6,372 nucleotides of DNA from PALSA-1006 sp036171275. Lineage in GTDB: Bacteria; Pseudomonadota; Gammaproteobacteria; Burkholderiales; Gallionellaceae. Shown here piece by piece: positions 1 through 6,271 of this stretch. Below the pieces are notes generated by a model. That model had not been told where the DNA came from. It worked only from the letters and a program-made list of their open reading frames with translations, and did not search any database. Numbering within the stretch: position 1 is the stretch's first letter; each line of letters opens with the position of its first letter. The stretch covers positions 1 to 6,372 of the forward strand of contig JAVHQT010000002.1 of the NCBI GenBank assembly GCA_036171275.1, in the 5' to 3' direction. The position numbers and the translations under genes are program-made.

Positions 1-1369
1 TGCGGTTGTAGTTGCTCCGCTGGCTGCAGTCGCAGCTCCGGCTCCTGTGCCAAATAAAGGTGATACGTCCTGGATGCTGGTTGCTACCTTGCTGGTAATC
101 ATGATGTCGATTCCTGGCTTAGCTTTGTTCTACGGCGGTTTAGTGCGTAGCAAAAATATGCTGTCCACTTTGATGCAAGTGTTCAGTATTTTTGCGCTGA
201 TTACTGTGCTGTGGGCGGTGTACGGTTACTCACTGGCATTCACCACTGGCAATGCGTTTATTGGCGGCTTCGATCGCTTATTCCTCAAGGGAATTTTTGA
301 TCCAGTGACCGGCGCAGTGGCTAATGCGGCAACCTTTAGCAAAGGCGTGGTCATTCCTGAGTTTGTGTTTGTCGTTTTCCAAGCCACTTTTGCTGCCATT
401 ACGGTTGCGTTGATTGTGGGCGCGTTTGCAGAGCGGATGAAGTTTGCTGCGGTGATGTTGTTCTCAGCACTGTGGTTCACTTTCGCTTACTTGCCAATCG
501 CACACATGGTTTGGTTTTGGGCGGGTCCGGATGCGTACACCGATGCTGCGGCAGCTGAAGCTGCGACTGCAACTGCAGGCTGGTTGTTCCAAAAAGGTGC
601 GCTGGACTTTGCGGGCGGAACGGTGGTGCATATCAACGCTGCGATTGCAGGTTTGGTGGGTGCGTTCATGGTGGGCAAGCGTATTGGTTACGGTAAAGAG
701 CCAATGGCACCGCACAATTTAGTGATGACCATGATTGGCGCATCATTATTGTGGGTGGGTTGGTTTGGTTTCAACGCAGGTTCTGCACTGGAAGCTGGCG
801 GCACTGCTACCTTGGCTTTTGCCAACACTTTAATCGCCACTGCAACTGCTGTACTTACTTGGATGGCGTCTGAATGGATATTGAAAGGCAAGCCAAGTTT
901 GTTAGGTGCGACTTCCGGTGCCGTTGCGGGTTTGGTTGCAATCACCCCAGCGTGCGGTTGGGTCGGTGTCGGTGGTGGTTTAGTGATTGGTGCTTTAGCG
1001 GGTGTGGTCTGCTTCTGGGGCGTGACCGGCTTGAAGAAACTGCTCGGTGCGGATGATGCGCTGGATGTGTTTGGCATTCACGGCATCGGCGGTATCTTGG
1101 GTGCATTGCTGACTGGTGTATTTAACACTTGGAGCTTGGGCGGAACCGGTATCGTTGATTATGTCAACAACACCATCGTCGATACCAGCATCAGCGCGCA
1201 AGTTTGGATTCAAGCACAAGCGATATTAACCACCATTATCTGGTCTGGCTTGGTCGCCTTTATTTGCTACAAAGTGGTTGACCTGACGATCGGTCTGCGT
1301 GTGAAAGAAGAAGACGAACGCGAAGGGTTGGATACGACAACTCATGGCGAACGTGCTTACAACTACTAA
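1..1369 (+). CDS. amtB: Ammonium channel AmtB (Amt/Rh family), 5'-partial
   Basis: This gene encodes the inner-membrane channel that conducts ammonium/ammonia and is gated by the PII protein GlnK. The frame is open from base 2, so the gene starts left of the window. The GTG at 47 is probably an internal Val, because the upstream Ala/Pro/Val-rich stretch (bases 2-46) looks like the end of a signal peptide and the mature N-terminus. Counting from codon 47, the core starts NKGDTSWM and continues with GLALFYGGLVRSKN (25-38). The pore residues are present: Phe gates F115 (in FQATF) and F242 (in WFGFNAGS), D187 (in LDFAGG), and the twin histidines H195 (VVHINA) and H345 (VFGIHG). The C-terminal tail GLRVKEEDEREGLD, ending HGERAYNY, is the conserved GlnK-contacting tail. 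The M4-M5 loop (about 160-182) is longer and more Ala-rich than in E. coli. glnK often lies just upstream, but that region is not visible. Identity is very secure; the true start is unknown. Confidence 0.97.
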   Translation, partial: AVVVAPLAAVAAPAPVPNKGDTSWMLVATLLVIMMSIPGLALFYGGLVRSKNMLSTLMQVFSIFALITVLWAVYGYSLAFTTGNAFIGGFDRLFLKGIFDPVTGAVANAATFSKGVVIPEFVFVVFQATFAAITVALIVGAFAERMKFAAVMLFSALWFTFAYLPIAHMVWFWAGPDAYTDAAAAEAATATAGWLFQKGALDFAGGTVVHINAAIAGLVGAFMVGKRIGYGKEPMAPHNLVMTMIGASLLWVGWFGFNAGSALEAGGTATLAFANTLIATATAVLTWMASEWILKGKPSLLGATSGAVAGLVAITPACGWVGVGGGLVIGALAGVVCFWGVTGLKKLLGADDALDVFGIHGIGGILGALLTGVFNTWSLGGTGIVDYVNNTIVDTSISAQVWIQAQAILTTIIWSGLVAFICYKVVDLTIGLRVKEEDEREGLDTTTHGERAYNY

Positions 1370-1508
1370 GCAGTATTGTTAAATCCGTAACTAGGGCAAA
1401 TCAGCATCCAACTAATTGATTATTAAGGGTTTTTTGGATTCTGGTTTGAGGCTGGAATCGCGAAAGCAACACACAGAAATTGTTTTATTGGCTTTAACCG
1501 TCTCCTCC

Positions 1509-1526
1509 TGGAGCCTCCTGGCTCCA
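1509..1526 (+). other. Small hairpin with a CUCCUG loop in the amtB 3' region
   Basis: TGGAGC (1509-1514) and GCTCCA (1521-1526) are perfectly complementary around the loop CTCCTG. The hairpin lies within two adjacent copies of a ten-base unit, CCTCCTGGAG (1504-1513) and CCTCCTGGCT (1514-1523). The loop would expose a CUCCU sequence, which can pair with Shine-Dalgarno sites. It sits 8 bases before the terminator stem, so it would lie at the 3' end of the amtB transcript or of a short RNA made from here. The structure is visible in the sequence; any function is inference. Confidence 0.4.
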
Positions 1527-1533
1527 ACTTTAC

Positions 1534-1561
1534 AGGGCACCGCAAGGTGCCCTCTTTTTTT
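1534..1561 (+). terminator. Rho-independent terminator downstream of amtB
   Basis: A perfect 8-bp stem, AGGGCACC (1534-1541) with GGTGCCCT (1546-1553), is closed by a GCAA (GNRA-type) tetraloop and followed by C and seven T residues (1555-1561). This is a canonical intrinsic terminator on the + strand. It lies about 165 bases after the amtB stop codon, so amtB mRNA would carry an unusually long 3' UTR unless a separate short transcript ends here. It also separates amtB from ettA transcriptionally. Confidence 0.93.
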
Positions 1562-1595
1562 GTCCGCGCGCCCTGATGCGCCTGCGCCGCAACGG

Positions 1596-1633
1596 AAGTT
1601 AATGAGTTAAACTTAGATTTCACTCATTAACTT
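1596..1633. repeat. Perfect 12-bp inverted repeat upstream of ettA
   Basis: AAGTTAATGAGT (1596-1607) is exactly complementary to ACTCATTAACTT (1622-1633), with a 14-base spacer. The right arm ends 11 bases before the ettA ATG. It could be a dyad operator site at the ettA promoter or a hairpin in the 5' leader. It is not a terminator, because no T-run follows. No convincing -35/-10 pair was found around it, although the spacer is AT-rich (TAAACTTAGATTTC). Confidence 0.6.
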
Positions 1634-1644
1634 AATCCAAAATC

Positions 1645-3309
1645 ATGGCTCAATACGTTATGTCTATGCTCCGCGTGAGCAAAATCGTTCCTCCTAAGCG
1701 TCAGATTATTAAGGATATTTCGCTTAGTTTCTTTCCGGGTGCCAAAATTGGTCTGCTCGGCTTGAATGGCTCGGGTAAGTCCACTGTGCTGCGCATTATG
1801 GCGAATGTGGATAAAGAATATGATGGCGAAGTACAGCATTTGCCGAATATCCGCATTGGATATTTAGAGCAAGAGCCGAAATTAAACCCTGACAACACGG
1901 TGCGCGCAGAGGTGGAATCCGCCTTAGGTGAGGTGATGCAAGCGCAGCAAAAGTTGGATGAAGTGTATGCCGCCTATGCCGACGAAAATGCCGACTTTGA
2001 TGCGCTGGCTGCCGAGCAGGCGCGCTTAGAAAATATCATTGCTGCTTCGGGCAGTGATGCTGAACATCAGCTGGAAATTGCCTCCGATGCGTTACGTCTG
2101 CCGGAATGGGACGCGTTGATTAAAAATCTGTCTGGCGGTGAAAAACGTCGCGTTGCCTTGTGTAAATTGCTGTTGGAAAAACCCGATATGTTGCTGTTGG
2201 ACGAACCCACCAACCATTTAGACGCGGAATCGGTGGAATGGTTGGAGCAATTTTTGGTGCGTTTCCCTGGTACCGTGGTTGCGGTGACGCATGATCGCTA
2301 TTTTCTCGATAATGCTGCTGAATGGATTTTAGAACTGGATCGCGGGCACGGCATTCCGTGGAAAGGCAACTATTCCAGCTGGCTAGAGCAAAAAGGCGAG
2401 CGTTTAGCGCAGGAGCAAAAGCAATTAGATGCGCATTCCAAAGCGATGAAGCAAGAGTTGGAATGGGTGCGGCAAAATCCCAAAGGTCGGCAAGCAAAAT
2501 CGAAGGCACGGATTGCCCGTTTTGATGAGTTGAGTTCGCAAGAACATCAAGCGCGTAATGAAACGCAGGAGATTTTTATACCCATTGGGGAGCGATTAGG
2601 TAACGAAGTCATTGAATTTACTGAAGTTTCTAAAAGCTATGGGGATCGTTTATTGATAGATAAGCTGAGCTTTAAAATTCCACCTGGCGCAATTGTCGGC
2701 ATTATTGGCCCAAACGGTGCGGGTAAATCCACCTTGTTCCGTATGATGACCGGCAAAGAAACGCCCGATAGCGGCACAGTCAGCATTGGACAAACCGTGA
2801 AAATTGCCCACGTCGATCAAGGGCGCGATACCTTGGACAACGCTAAAACGGTGTTCGATGCTATTTCTGGCGGCAACGATATTTTGACGGTGGGCAAATA
2901 TGAAACCCCAGCGCGCGCTTACATTGGTCGCTTCAATTTCAAAGGAGCAGACCAAGCGAAAATTGTCGGGCAACTATCCGGCGGGGAACGCGGACGGCTA
3001 CATCTGGCACAAACGCTCATTTCCGGTGGCAACCTGCTGTTGCTGGACGAACCCACCAATGACTTGGACGTCGAAACCTTACGTGCGTTGGAAGATGCCC
3101 TGCTAGAATTTGCCGGTTGCGTCGCGGTTATTTCGCACGATCGTTGGTTTCTTGACCGTCTTGCTACACATATTTTGGCGTGTGAAGGCGATTCAAAATG
3201 GACCTTTTTTGACGGAAATTATCAGGAATACGAAGTTGATAAACGTAAACGCTTAGGTGAAGAAGGTGCGAAACCGAAGCGGATTCGCTATAAACCAATC
3301 AGTCGTTAA
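1645..3309 (+). CDS. ettA: Energy-dependent translational throttle protein EttA (ABC-F ATPase)
   Basis: EttA binds the ribosomal E site and, in E. coli, couples formation of the first peptide bonds to the ATP/ADP ratio. The protein is 554 aa with two ABC ATPase domains and no membrane segments. Domain 1 has Walker A GLNGSGKST (39-47), signature LSGGE (162-166), Walker B LLLDEP with catalytic E187, and H-loop H216; the arm insertion lies at about 95-139. The linker at about 242-322 corresponds to the P-site tRNA-interaction motif and contains ELEWVRQNPKGRQAKSKAR. Domain 2 has Walker A GPNGAGKST (355-363), signature LSGGERGRLHL (444-454), Walker B with E469, and H498. The basic C-terminus is KPKRIRYKPISR. 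The start ATG matches the family N-terminus MAQYV. No good Shine-Dalgarno sequence precedes it, and a 12-bp inverted repeat lies just upstream. It is flanked by the amtB terminator and the hemA promoter, so it is probably monocistronic. Confidence 0.97.
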   Translation: MAQYVMSMLRVSKIVPPKRQIIKDISLSFFPGAKIGLLGLNGSGKSTVLRIMANVDKEYDGEVQHLPNIRIGYLEQEPKLNPDNTVRAEVESALGEVMQAQQKLDEVYAAYADENADFDALAAEQARLENIIAASGSDAEHQLEIASDALRLPEWDALIKNLSGGEKRRVALCKLLLEKPDMLLLDEPTNHLDAESVEWLEQFLVRFPGTVVAVTHDRYFLDNAAEWILELDRGHGIPWKGNYSSWLEQKGERLAQEQKQLDAHSKAMKQELEWVRQNPKGRQAKSKARIARFDELSSQEHQARNETQEIFIPIGERLGNEVIEFTEVSKSYGDRLLIDKLSFKIPPGAIVGIIGPNGAGKSTLFRMMTGKETPDSGTVSIGQTVKIAHVDQGRDTLDNAKTVFDAISGGNDILTVGKYETPARAYIGRFNFKGADQAKIVGQLSGGERGRLHLAQTLISGGNLLLLDEPTNDLDVETLRALEDALLEFAGCVAVISHDRWFLDRLATHILACEGDSKWTFFDGNYQEYEVDKRKRLGEEGAKPKRIRYKPISR

Positions 3310-3328
3310 TGTAAAAATATGGCTTAGT

Positions 3329-3362
3329 CGCACCGGTAGGGCAAGATTTGCTTGCGGGTGCG
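3329..3362 (+). other. Imperfect hairpin after ettA
   Basis: CGCACC (3329-3334) pairs with GGTGCG (3357-3362), and inside it GCAAG (3341-3345) pairs with CTTGC (3351-3355) around ATTTG. A 6-base bulge lies on the left side and one base on the right. AGGGC (3338-3342) could alternatively pair with GCCCT (3364-3368). The hairpin starts about 20 bases after the ettA stop, where a terminator would be expected, but there is no T-run after it. It may act as a 3' end stabiliser or a degenerate terminator. Confidence 0.35.
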
Positions 3363-3407
3363 CGCCCTTATGTTAAGCCCGAAAAATGAAGCTGCAAAAG
3401 AGAGCGT

Positions 3408-3442
3408 TTGAAGCGCGCGCGATTAACGCTATAATCCGCGCC
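3408..3442 (+). promoter_or_regulatory. Sigma70-type promoter of hemA-prfA with GC-rich discriminator
   Basis: The -35 box TTGAAG (3408-3413) and a consensus -10 box TATAAT (3430-3435) are separated by 16 bases. The start of transcription would be near 3441-3443, giving a leader of about 33 bases before the hemA ATG. The spacer contains GCGCGCGCG (3413-3421). The bases after the -10 box are CCGCGCCCC, a GC-rich discriminator like those of stringently controlled rRNA and tRNA promoters. An A-rich stretch (about 3381-3404) precedes the -35 box and could act as an UP element. Promoter identity is strong by sequence; the regulation is inferred. Confidence 0.8.
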
Positions 3443-3474
3443 CCGAAATTATCCGCTTCCGAGCTTGTCGCGAT

Positions 3475-4728
3475 ATGCAGCTATTCGCTTTTGGCATCAA
3501 CCATCAAACTGCACCGCTAGCGGTGCGTGAGCAACTCGCCTTTAACGTGGAGGCGATGGATCGCGCCTTGCGTGATTTAGTCGACGGCGGATCCACCAAA
3601 GAAGCCGCTATTCTTTCTACCTGCAACCGTACCGAAATTTACTGCAGCACCAGCCAACCAGCGCAAGCGGTGGATTGGTTGGCGGCGTATCACCAGTTAG
3701 CCAGTGCCGACATTGAGCCGTATGTTTATCGCCTGCCGCAAGCGCAAGCCATCAAACACGCCTTCCGCGTCGCTAGCGGTTTGGATTCGATGGTGCTGGG
3801 CGAACCGCAAATTTTGGGACAAATGAAGCAAGCGGTGCGCTACGCCGAAGAGGCGGGCACACTGGGATTTTTGCTGCACAAACTATTTCAGCGCACGTTT
3901 TCAGTGGCAAAAGATGTCCGCACACAAACGGAAATCGGCGCGAATCTCGTGTCGATGGCGGCGGCGGCGGTGAAATTGGCGGAACGTATTTTTCCTAGCA
4001 TCAGCGAACAGCGCGTGTTGTTCGTCGGCGCGGGCGAAATGATTGAACTGAACGCAGTGCATTTTGCGGCGCGCAATCCCAAACACATCACCATCGCCAA
4101 TCGCAGTTTGGAACGGGCGCAAACCTTGGCGCGGCGCGTCAACGCGCAGGCTGTCACGCTCAATGAATTGCCGGAACAATTAGCTTTGCACGACATTATT
4201 ATTTCCTGCACGGCTAGTACCTTGCCCATTTTGGGCAAAGGCATGATCGAACGCGCTCTGAAAACCCGTAAACATCGCCCCTTATTTATTGTCGATTTGG
4301 CGGTGCCGCGGGATGTGGAAAAAGAAGTCGCCGAGTTGGACGACGTATTTTTATACACCGTGGACGATTTATCCGAAGTGGTGCGCGACGGGCTGGATGC
4401 GCGACAAGGCGCGGTGAAAGAAGCGGAAGTCATTATCAATTCTGGCGTGGATGAATTTTTGCACTGGATGGATTCGCGTGAAGTCGTGCCCACGATTCGC
4501 AATTTGCGTGATCACGCCGAACGGCAACGGCGTAGCGAAATGGAAAAAGCCCTGCGCCAATTAGCGAAAGGCGAGCCGGCAGAAAAAGTGCTGGAAGCCT
4601 TGAGTAACGCGCTGACTAACAAGTTTTTACACGCGCCAACGCAGACGCTGAATCAGGCACACGCCAACGAGCGCGTTGCTTTGCTGGATGCAGTGCATCG
4701 TATTTATCATTTACACCCCACGGAATAA
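3475..4728 (+). CDS. hemA: Glutamyl-tRNA reductase HemA
   Basis: HemA catalyses the NADPH-dependent reduction of glutamyl-tRNA(Glu) to glutamate-1-semialdehyde, the first committed step of the C5 tetrapyrrole pathway, in the cytoplasm. The 417-aa length is typical of the family. The N-terminal catalytic domain opens with FGINHQTAPLAVRE and carries the nucleophile C50 in LSTCNRTEIYC. SGLDSMVLGEPQILGQ (101-116) is the conserved substrate-binding stretch. The NADP-binding domain has the glycine motif FVGAGEMIEL (183-192; the Met replaces a residue that is often Thr) and later VDLAVPRDVE (273-282). The C-terminal helical dimerisation domain (about 310-417) includes HAPTQTLNQA (386-395). The ATG at 3475 gives the standard N-terminus; a Shine-Dalgarno sequence is weak or absent (only GAG at 3459-3461). 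It is the first gene of an apparent operon with prfA, 51 bases downstream, driven by the promoter at 3408-3435. Confidence 0.97.
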   Translation: MQLFAFGINHQTAPLAVREQLAFNVEAMDRALRDLVDGGSTKEAAILSTCNRTEIYCSTSQPAQAVDWLAAYHQLASADIEPYVYRLPQAQAIKHAFRVASGLDSMVLGEPQILGQMKQAVRYAEEAGTLGFLLHKLFQRTFSVAKDVRTQTEIGANLVSMAAAAVKLAERIFPSISEQRVLFVGAGEMIELNAVHFAARNPKHITIANRSLERAQTLARRVNAQAVTLNELPEQLALHDIIISCTASTLPILGKGMIERALKTRKHRPLFIVDLAVPRDVEKEVAELDDVFLYTVDDLSEVVRDGLDARQGAVKEAEVIINSGVDEFLHWMDSREVVPTIRNLRDHAERQRRSEMEKALRQLAKGEPAEKVLEALSNALTNKFLHAPTQTLNQAHANERVALLDAVHRIYHLHPTE

Positions 4729-4757
4729 TTTAATGCAAGTATATGATTTAATTGATG

Positions 4758-4772
4758 TTTTTTTATTTTTTT
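4758..4772 (+). other. T7-A-T7 tract upstream of prfA
   Basis: Seven T, one A and seven T residues lie 8-22 bases before the prfA ATG, in the place normally held by a Shine-Dalgarno sequence. No GC-rich stem precedes it, so it is not a standard intrinsic terminator. A U-rich leader of this kind can bind ribosomal protein S1 and help initiation; that role here is inference. Confidence 0.5.
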
Positions 4773-4779
4773 GTGTGGC

Positions 4780-5856
4780 ATGAAGCCGAGCATCGCCAGT
4801 AAATTAGCGCAACTCGCCGAGCGACTGGATGAAGTCACCCGTTTATTAAGCAGCGAAAACGCCACTGCCGACATGGAACAGTTCCGCAAACTGAACCGTG
4901 AACGCGCCGAAATCGAACCCGTGGTGACCTTGTTTCACGCTTATGAAACCTGCGCCGCCGACATCGCCACCGCCGAAGAAATGGCGGACGACCCGGAAAT
5001 GCGCGAATTCGCCGAAGCAGAAATCAAAGCAGGACGCGAAAACCTAGAACACCTCTCCGTTGAATTACAAAAACAATTATTGCCGAAAGACCCAAACGAC
5101 GAGCGCAACGTGTTTTTGGAAGTGCGCGCTGGCACCGGTGGTGACGAAGCGGCGATTTTTGCAGGCGATATTTTTCGTATGTATTTGCGCTTTGCCGAAC
5201 GGCAGCGCTGGCAAGTCGAACTGATTTCAGAAAGTCTGGGCGAAAAAGGTGGTTACAAAGAAATTATTGCGCGCATTGTCGGGCAGGGCGCGTATTCGGT
5301 GTTGAAATTTGAATCTGGCGCACACCGCGTCCAACGCGTTCCCGCCACCGAAACGCAAGGACGCATTCACACTTCCGCTTGCACCGTCGCCATTTTGCCG
5401 GAAGCGGACGAAGTGGGCGAAGTGGAACTGAATCCGGCGGATTTACGTATTGACACTTTTCGCGCCAGCGGTGCGGGCGGTCAGCACATTAACAAAACCG
5501 ATTCCGCTGTGCGCATCACCCATTTTCCCACCGGCACGGTGGTGGAATGTCAGGACGGACGCTCGCAACATCAAAATAAAGCGCAAGCGATGCGGGTGTT
5601 GGCGGCGCGCATCAAAGGCAAAAAGGAAAATGAAGCACACAATAAATTGGCGGCGGAACGTAAATCGTTGGTTGGCAGCGGCGACCGTTCCGAACGTATC
5701 CGCACCTATAATTTCCCGCAAGGTCGCGTCACCGATCACCGCATCAACCTGACTTTGTACAAAATGGATTTCATCATGGACGGCGATATTAGTGAACTCA
5801 CCGGCGCGCTCATGGCAGAACATCAAGCGGAACAATTGTCGGCGCTGGGCGGCTAG
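4780..5856 (+). CDS. prfA: Peptide chain release factor 1 (RF1)
   Basis: RF1 recognises UAA and UAG stop codons in the ribosomal A site and triggers hydrolysis of peptidyl-tRNA. The ATG at 4780 gives 358 aa beginning MKPSIASKL, matching the enterobacterial N-terminus. An in-frame TTG at 4771 would add only MCG and lies at the end of a T-rich tract, so it is rejected. Domain 1 is the helical N-terminal part (about 1-100). LPKDPNDERN (101-110) and EVRAGTGGDEAA (114-125) follow. The stop-codon reading tripeptide is PAT (188-190, in RVPATETQGRIHTS), which marks RF1 rather than RF2 (SPF). The catalytic GGQ is at 233-235 in SGAGGQHINKTDSA; Q235 is the residue methylated by PrmC. The C-terminal part contains GSGDRSERIRTYNFPQGR (299-316). 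It is probably co-transcribed with hemA. The gene ends in TAG, itself an RF1 codon. prmC, the usual next gene, is not downstream here. Confidence 0.97.
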   Translation: MKPSIASKLAQLAERLDEVTRLLSSENATADMEQFRKLNRERAEIEPVVTLFHAYETCAADIATAEEMADDPEMREFAEAEIKAGRENLEHLSVELQKQLLPKDPNDERNVFLEVRAGTGGDEAAIFAGDIFRMYLRFAERQRWQVELISESLGEKGGYKEIIARIVGQGAYSVLKFESGAHRVQRVPATETQGRIHTSACTVAILPEADEVGEVELNPADLRIDTFRASGAGGQHINKTDSAVRITHFPTGTVVECQDGRSQHQNKAQAMRVLAARIKGKKENEAHNKLAAERKSLVGSGDRSERIRTYNFPQGRVTDHRINLTLYKMDFIMDGDISELTGALMAEHQAEQLSALGG

Positions 5857-5861
5857 CTCCA

Positions 5862-6212
5862 ATGGTCGAGCAATTAGGCACAGGAGTGCAGCGCATTCTT
5901 GATTACTATCCGCGCAGCATTTACCAGTTCACCGCTAACTTCATGCGGCTGGTTTTCCCTTATGCGGAAGGCTTTGAGCAAGTGACCGGACAAGCTAGTG
6001 GACAAGCTGAAACGCTTTTGCAGTTTTGCTCAAACCCCCGTTCCACCAAAGAAATGATGCAACATTTAGGCTTGAACCACCGTGAAAATTTCCGTGATTC
6101 GCTTTTATTGCCGCTGATTGAAGCGGGAAAATTAACGCCCACCATTCCCGACAAACCGTCTAGTCCGAAACAGCGTTATGTCGCCGCCCCCAATCCTCCG
6201 AGGAAAAATTAA
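5862..6212 (+). pseudogene. 5'-truncated C-terminal remnant of an AlbA_2/Schlafen-like ATP-binding (RecG-like) protein
   Basis: The 116-codon frame starts five bases after the prfA stop. Its first residues, MVEQLGTGVQRIL (1-13), look like an internal segment of proteins with an N-terminal AlbA_2 (Schlafen AAA_4) domain and a C-terminal HATPase_c_4 domain, often annotated as 'ATP-binding protein' or 'RecG-like helicase'. Next come FTANFMRLVFPYAEGFE (23-39), a short VTGQASGQAETL linker (41-52) of the TGQ-repeat type seen in that family, a winged-helix-like part (about 53-95), and TIPDKPSSPKQRYVA (94-108), a typical family C-terminus. Everything N-terminal, including the AlbA_2 domain, is missing. 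The junction falls within a few bases of the prfA stop, and I see no strong ribosome binding site. It is most likely a decayed gene brought in by rearrangement. It could instead be translated by coupling from prfA as a small winged-helix protein, since the frame is intact. The family assignment is from remembered motifs, not a search. Confidence 0.65.
5988..6008 (+). repeat. Short 12-base-period repeat encoding GQA
   Basis: GGACAAGCT occurs at 5988-5996 and again at 6000-6008, coding for GQA twice in the TGQASGQA linker of the truncated gene. It looks like a shortened version of the tandem TGQ-type linker repeats seen in AlbA_2-family proteins, which can expand or shrink by slippage. Confidence 0.5.
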
Positions 6213-6214
6213 CC

Positions 6215-6247
6215 ATGCCAACGCTGAATGGCAAAGATTTGATCTAA
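6215..6247 (+). other. Possible ten-codon reading frame before rsmA
   Basis: An ATG at 6215 opens MPTLNGKDLI and stops at TAA. GAGG (6200-6203) lies 11 bases upstream as a plausible ribosome binding site, which is better than those of its neighbours. It ends 24 bases before rsmA. It could be a leader peptide, the start of another broken gene, or chance; nothing identifies it. Confidence 0.15.
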
Positions 6248-6271
6248 CAGTTTGATTATATTGGATATTTA

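Noticed and set aside
47..49. GTG at 47 as the amtB start
   Set aside because: The frame stays open to the left edge with an Ala/Pro/Val-rich leader typical of the secreted N-terminus of proteobacterial AmtB, so this codon is most likely internal Val.
688..1077. 129-codon minus-strand frame inside amtB
   Set aside because: It is antisense to well-conserved AmtB coding sequence; its Pro/Ala/Lys-rich translation mirrors Gly-rich codons of the channel.
1416..1610. 64-codon frame in the amtB-ettA gap
   Set aside because: It runs straight through the intrinsic terminator and its T-run, has no ribosome binding site and no family resemblance.
2198..3059. 16-base identical sequence (TGGACGAACCCACCAA) at 2198-2213 and 3044-3059
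   Set aside because: Both copies encode the Walker B LDEPTN motif of the two ABC domains of EttA, so this is domain homology and not a mobile repeat.
3888..4502. 204-codon open frame on the minus strand
   Set aside because: It lies wholly within hemA on the opposite strand, shows a Ser/Thr/Arg-rich composition typical of an antisense shadow, and has no recognisable domain.
4771..4779. TTG at 4771 as the prfA start
   Set aside because: It would add MCG before the conserved MKPSI start, and the codon is part of the T-rich tract without a ribosome binding site.
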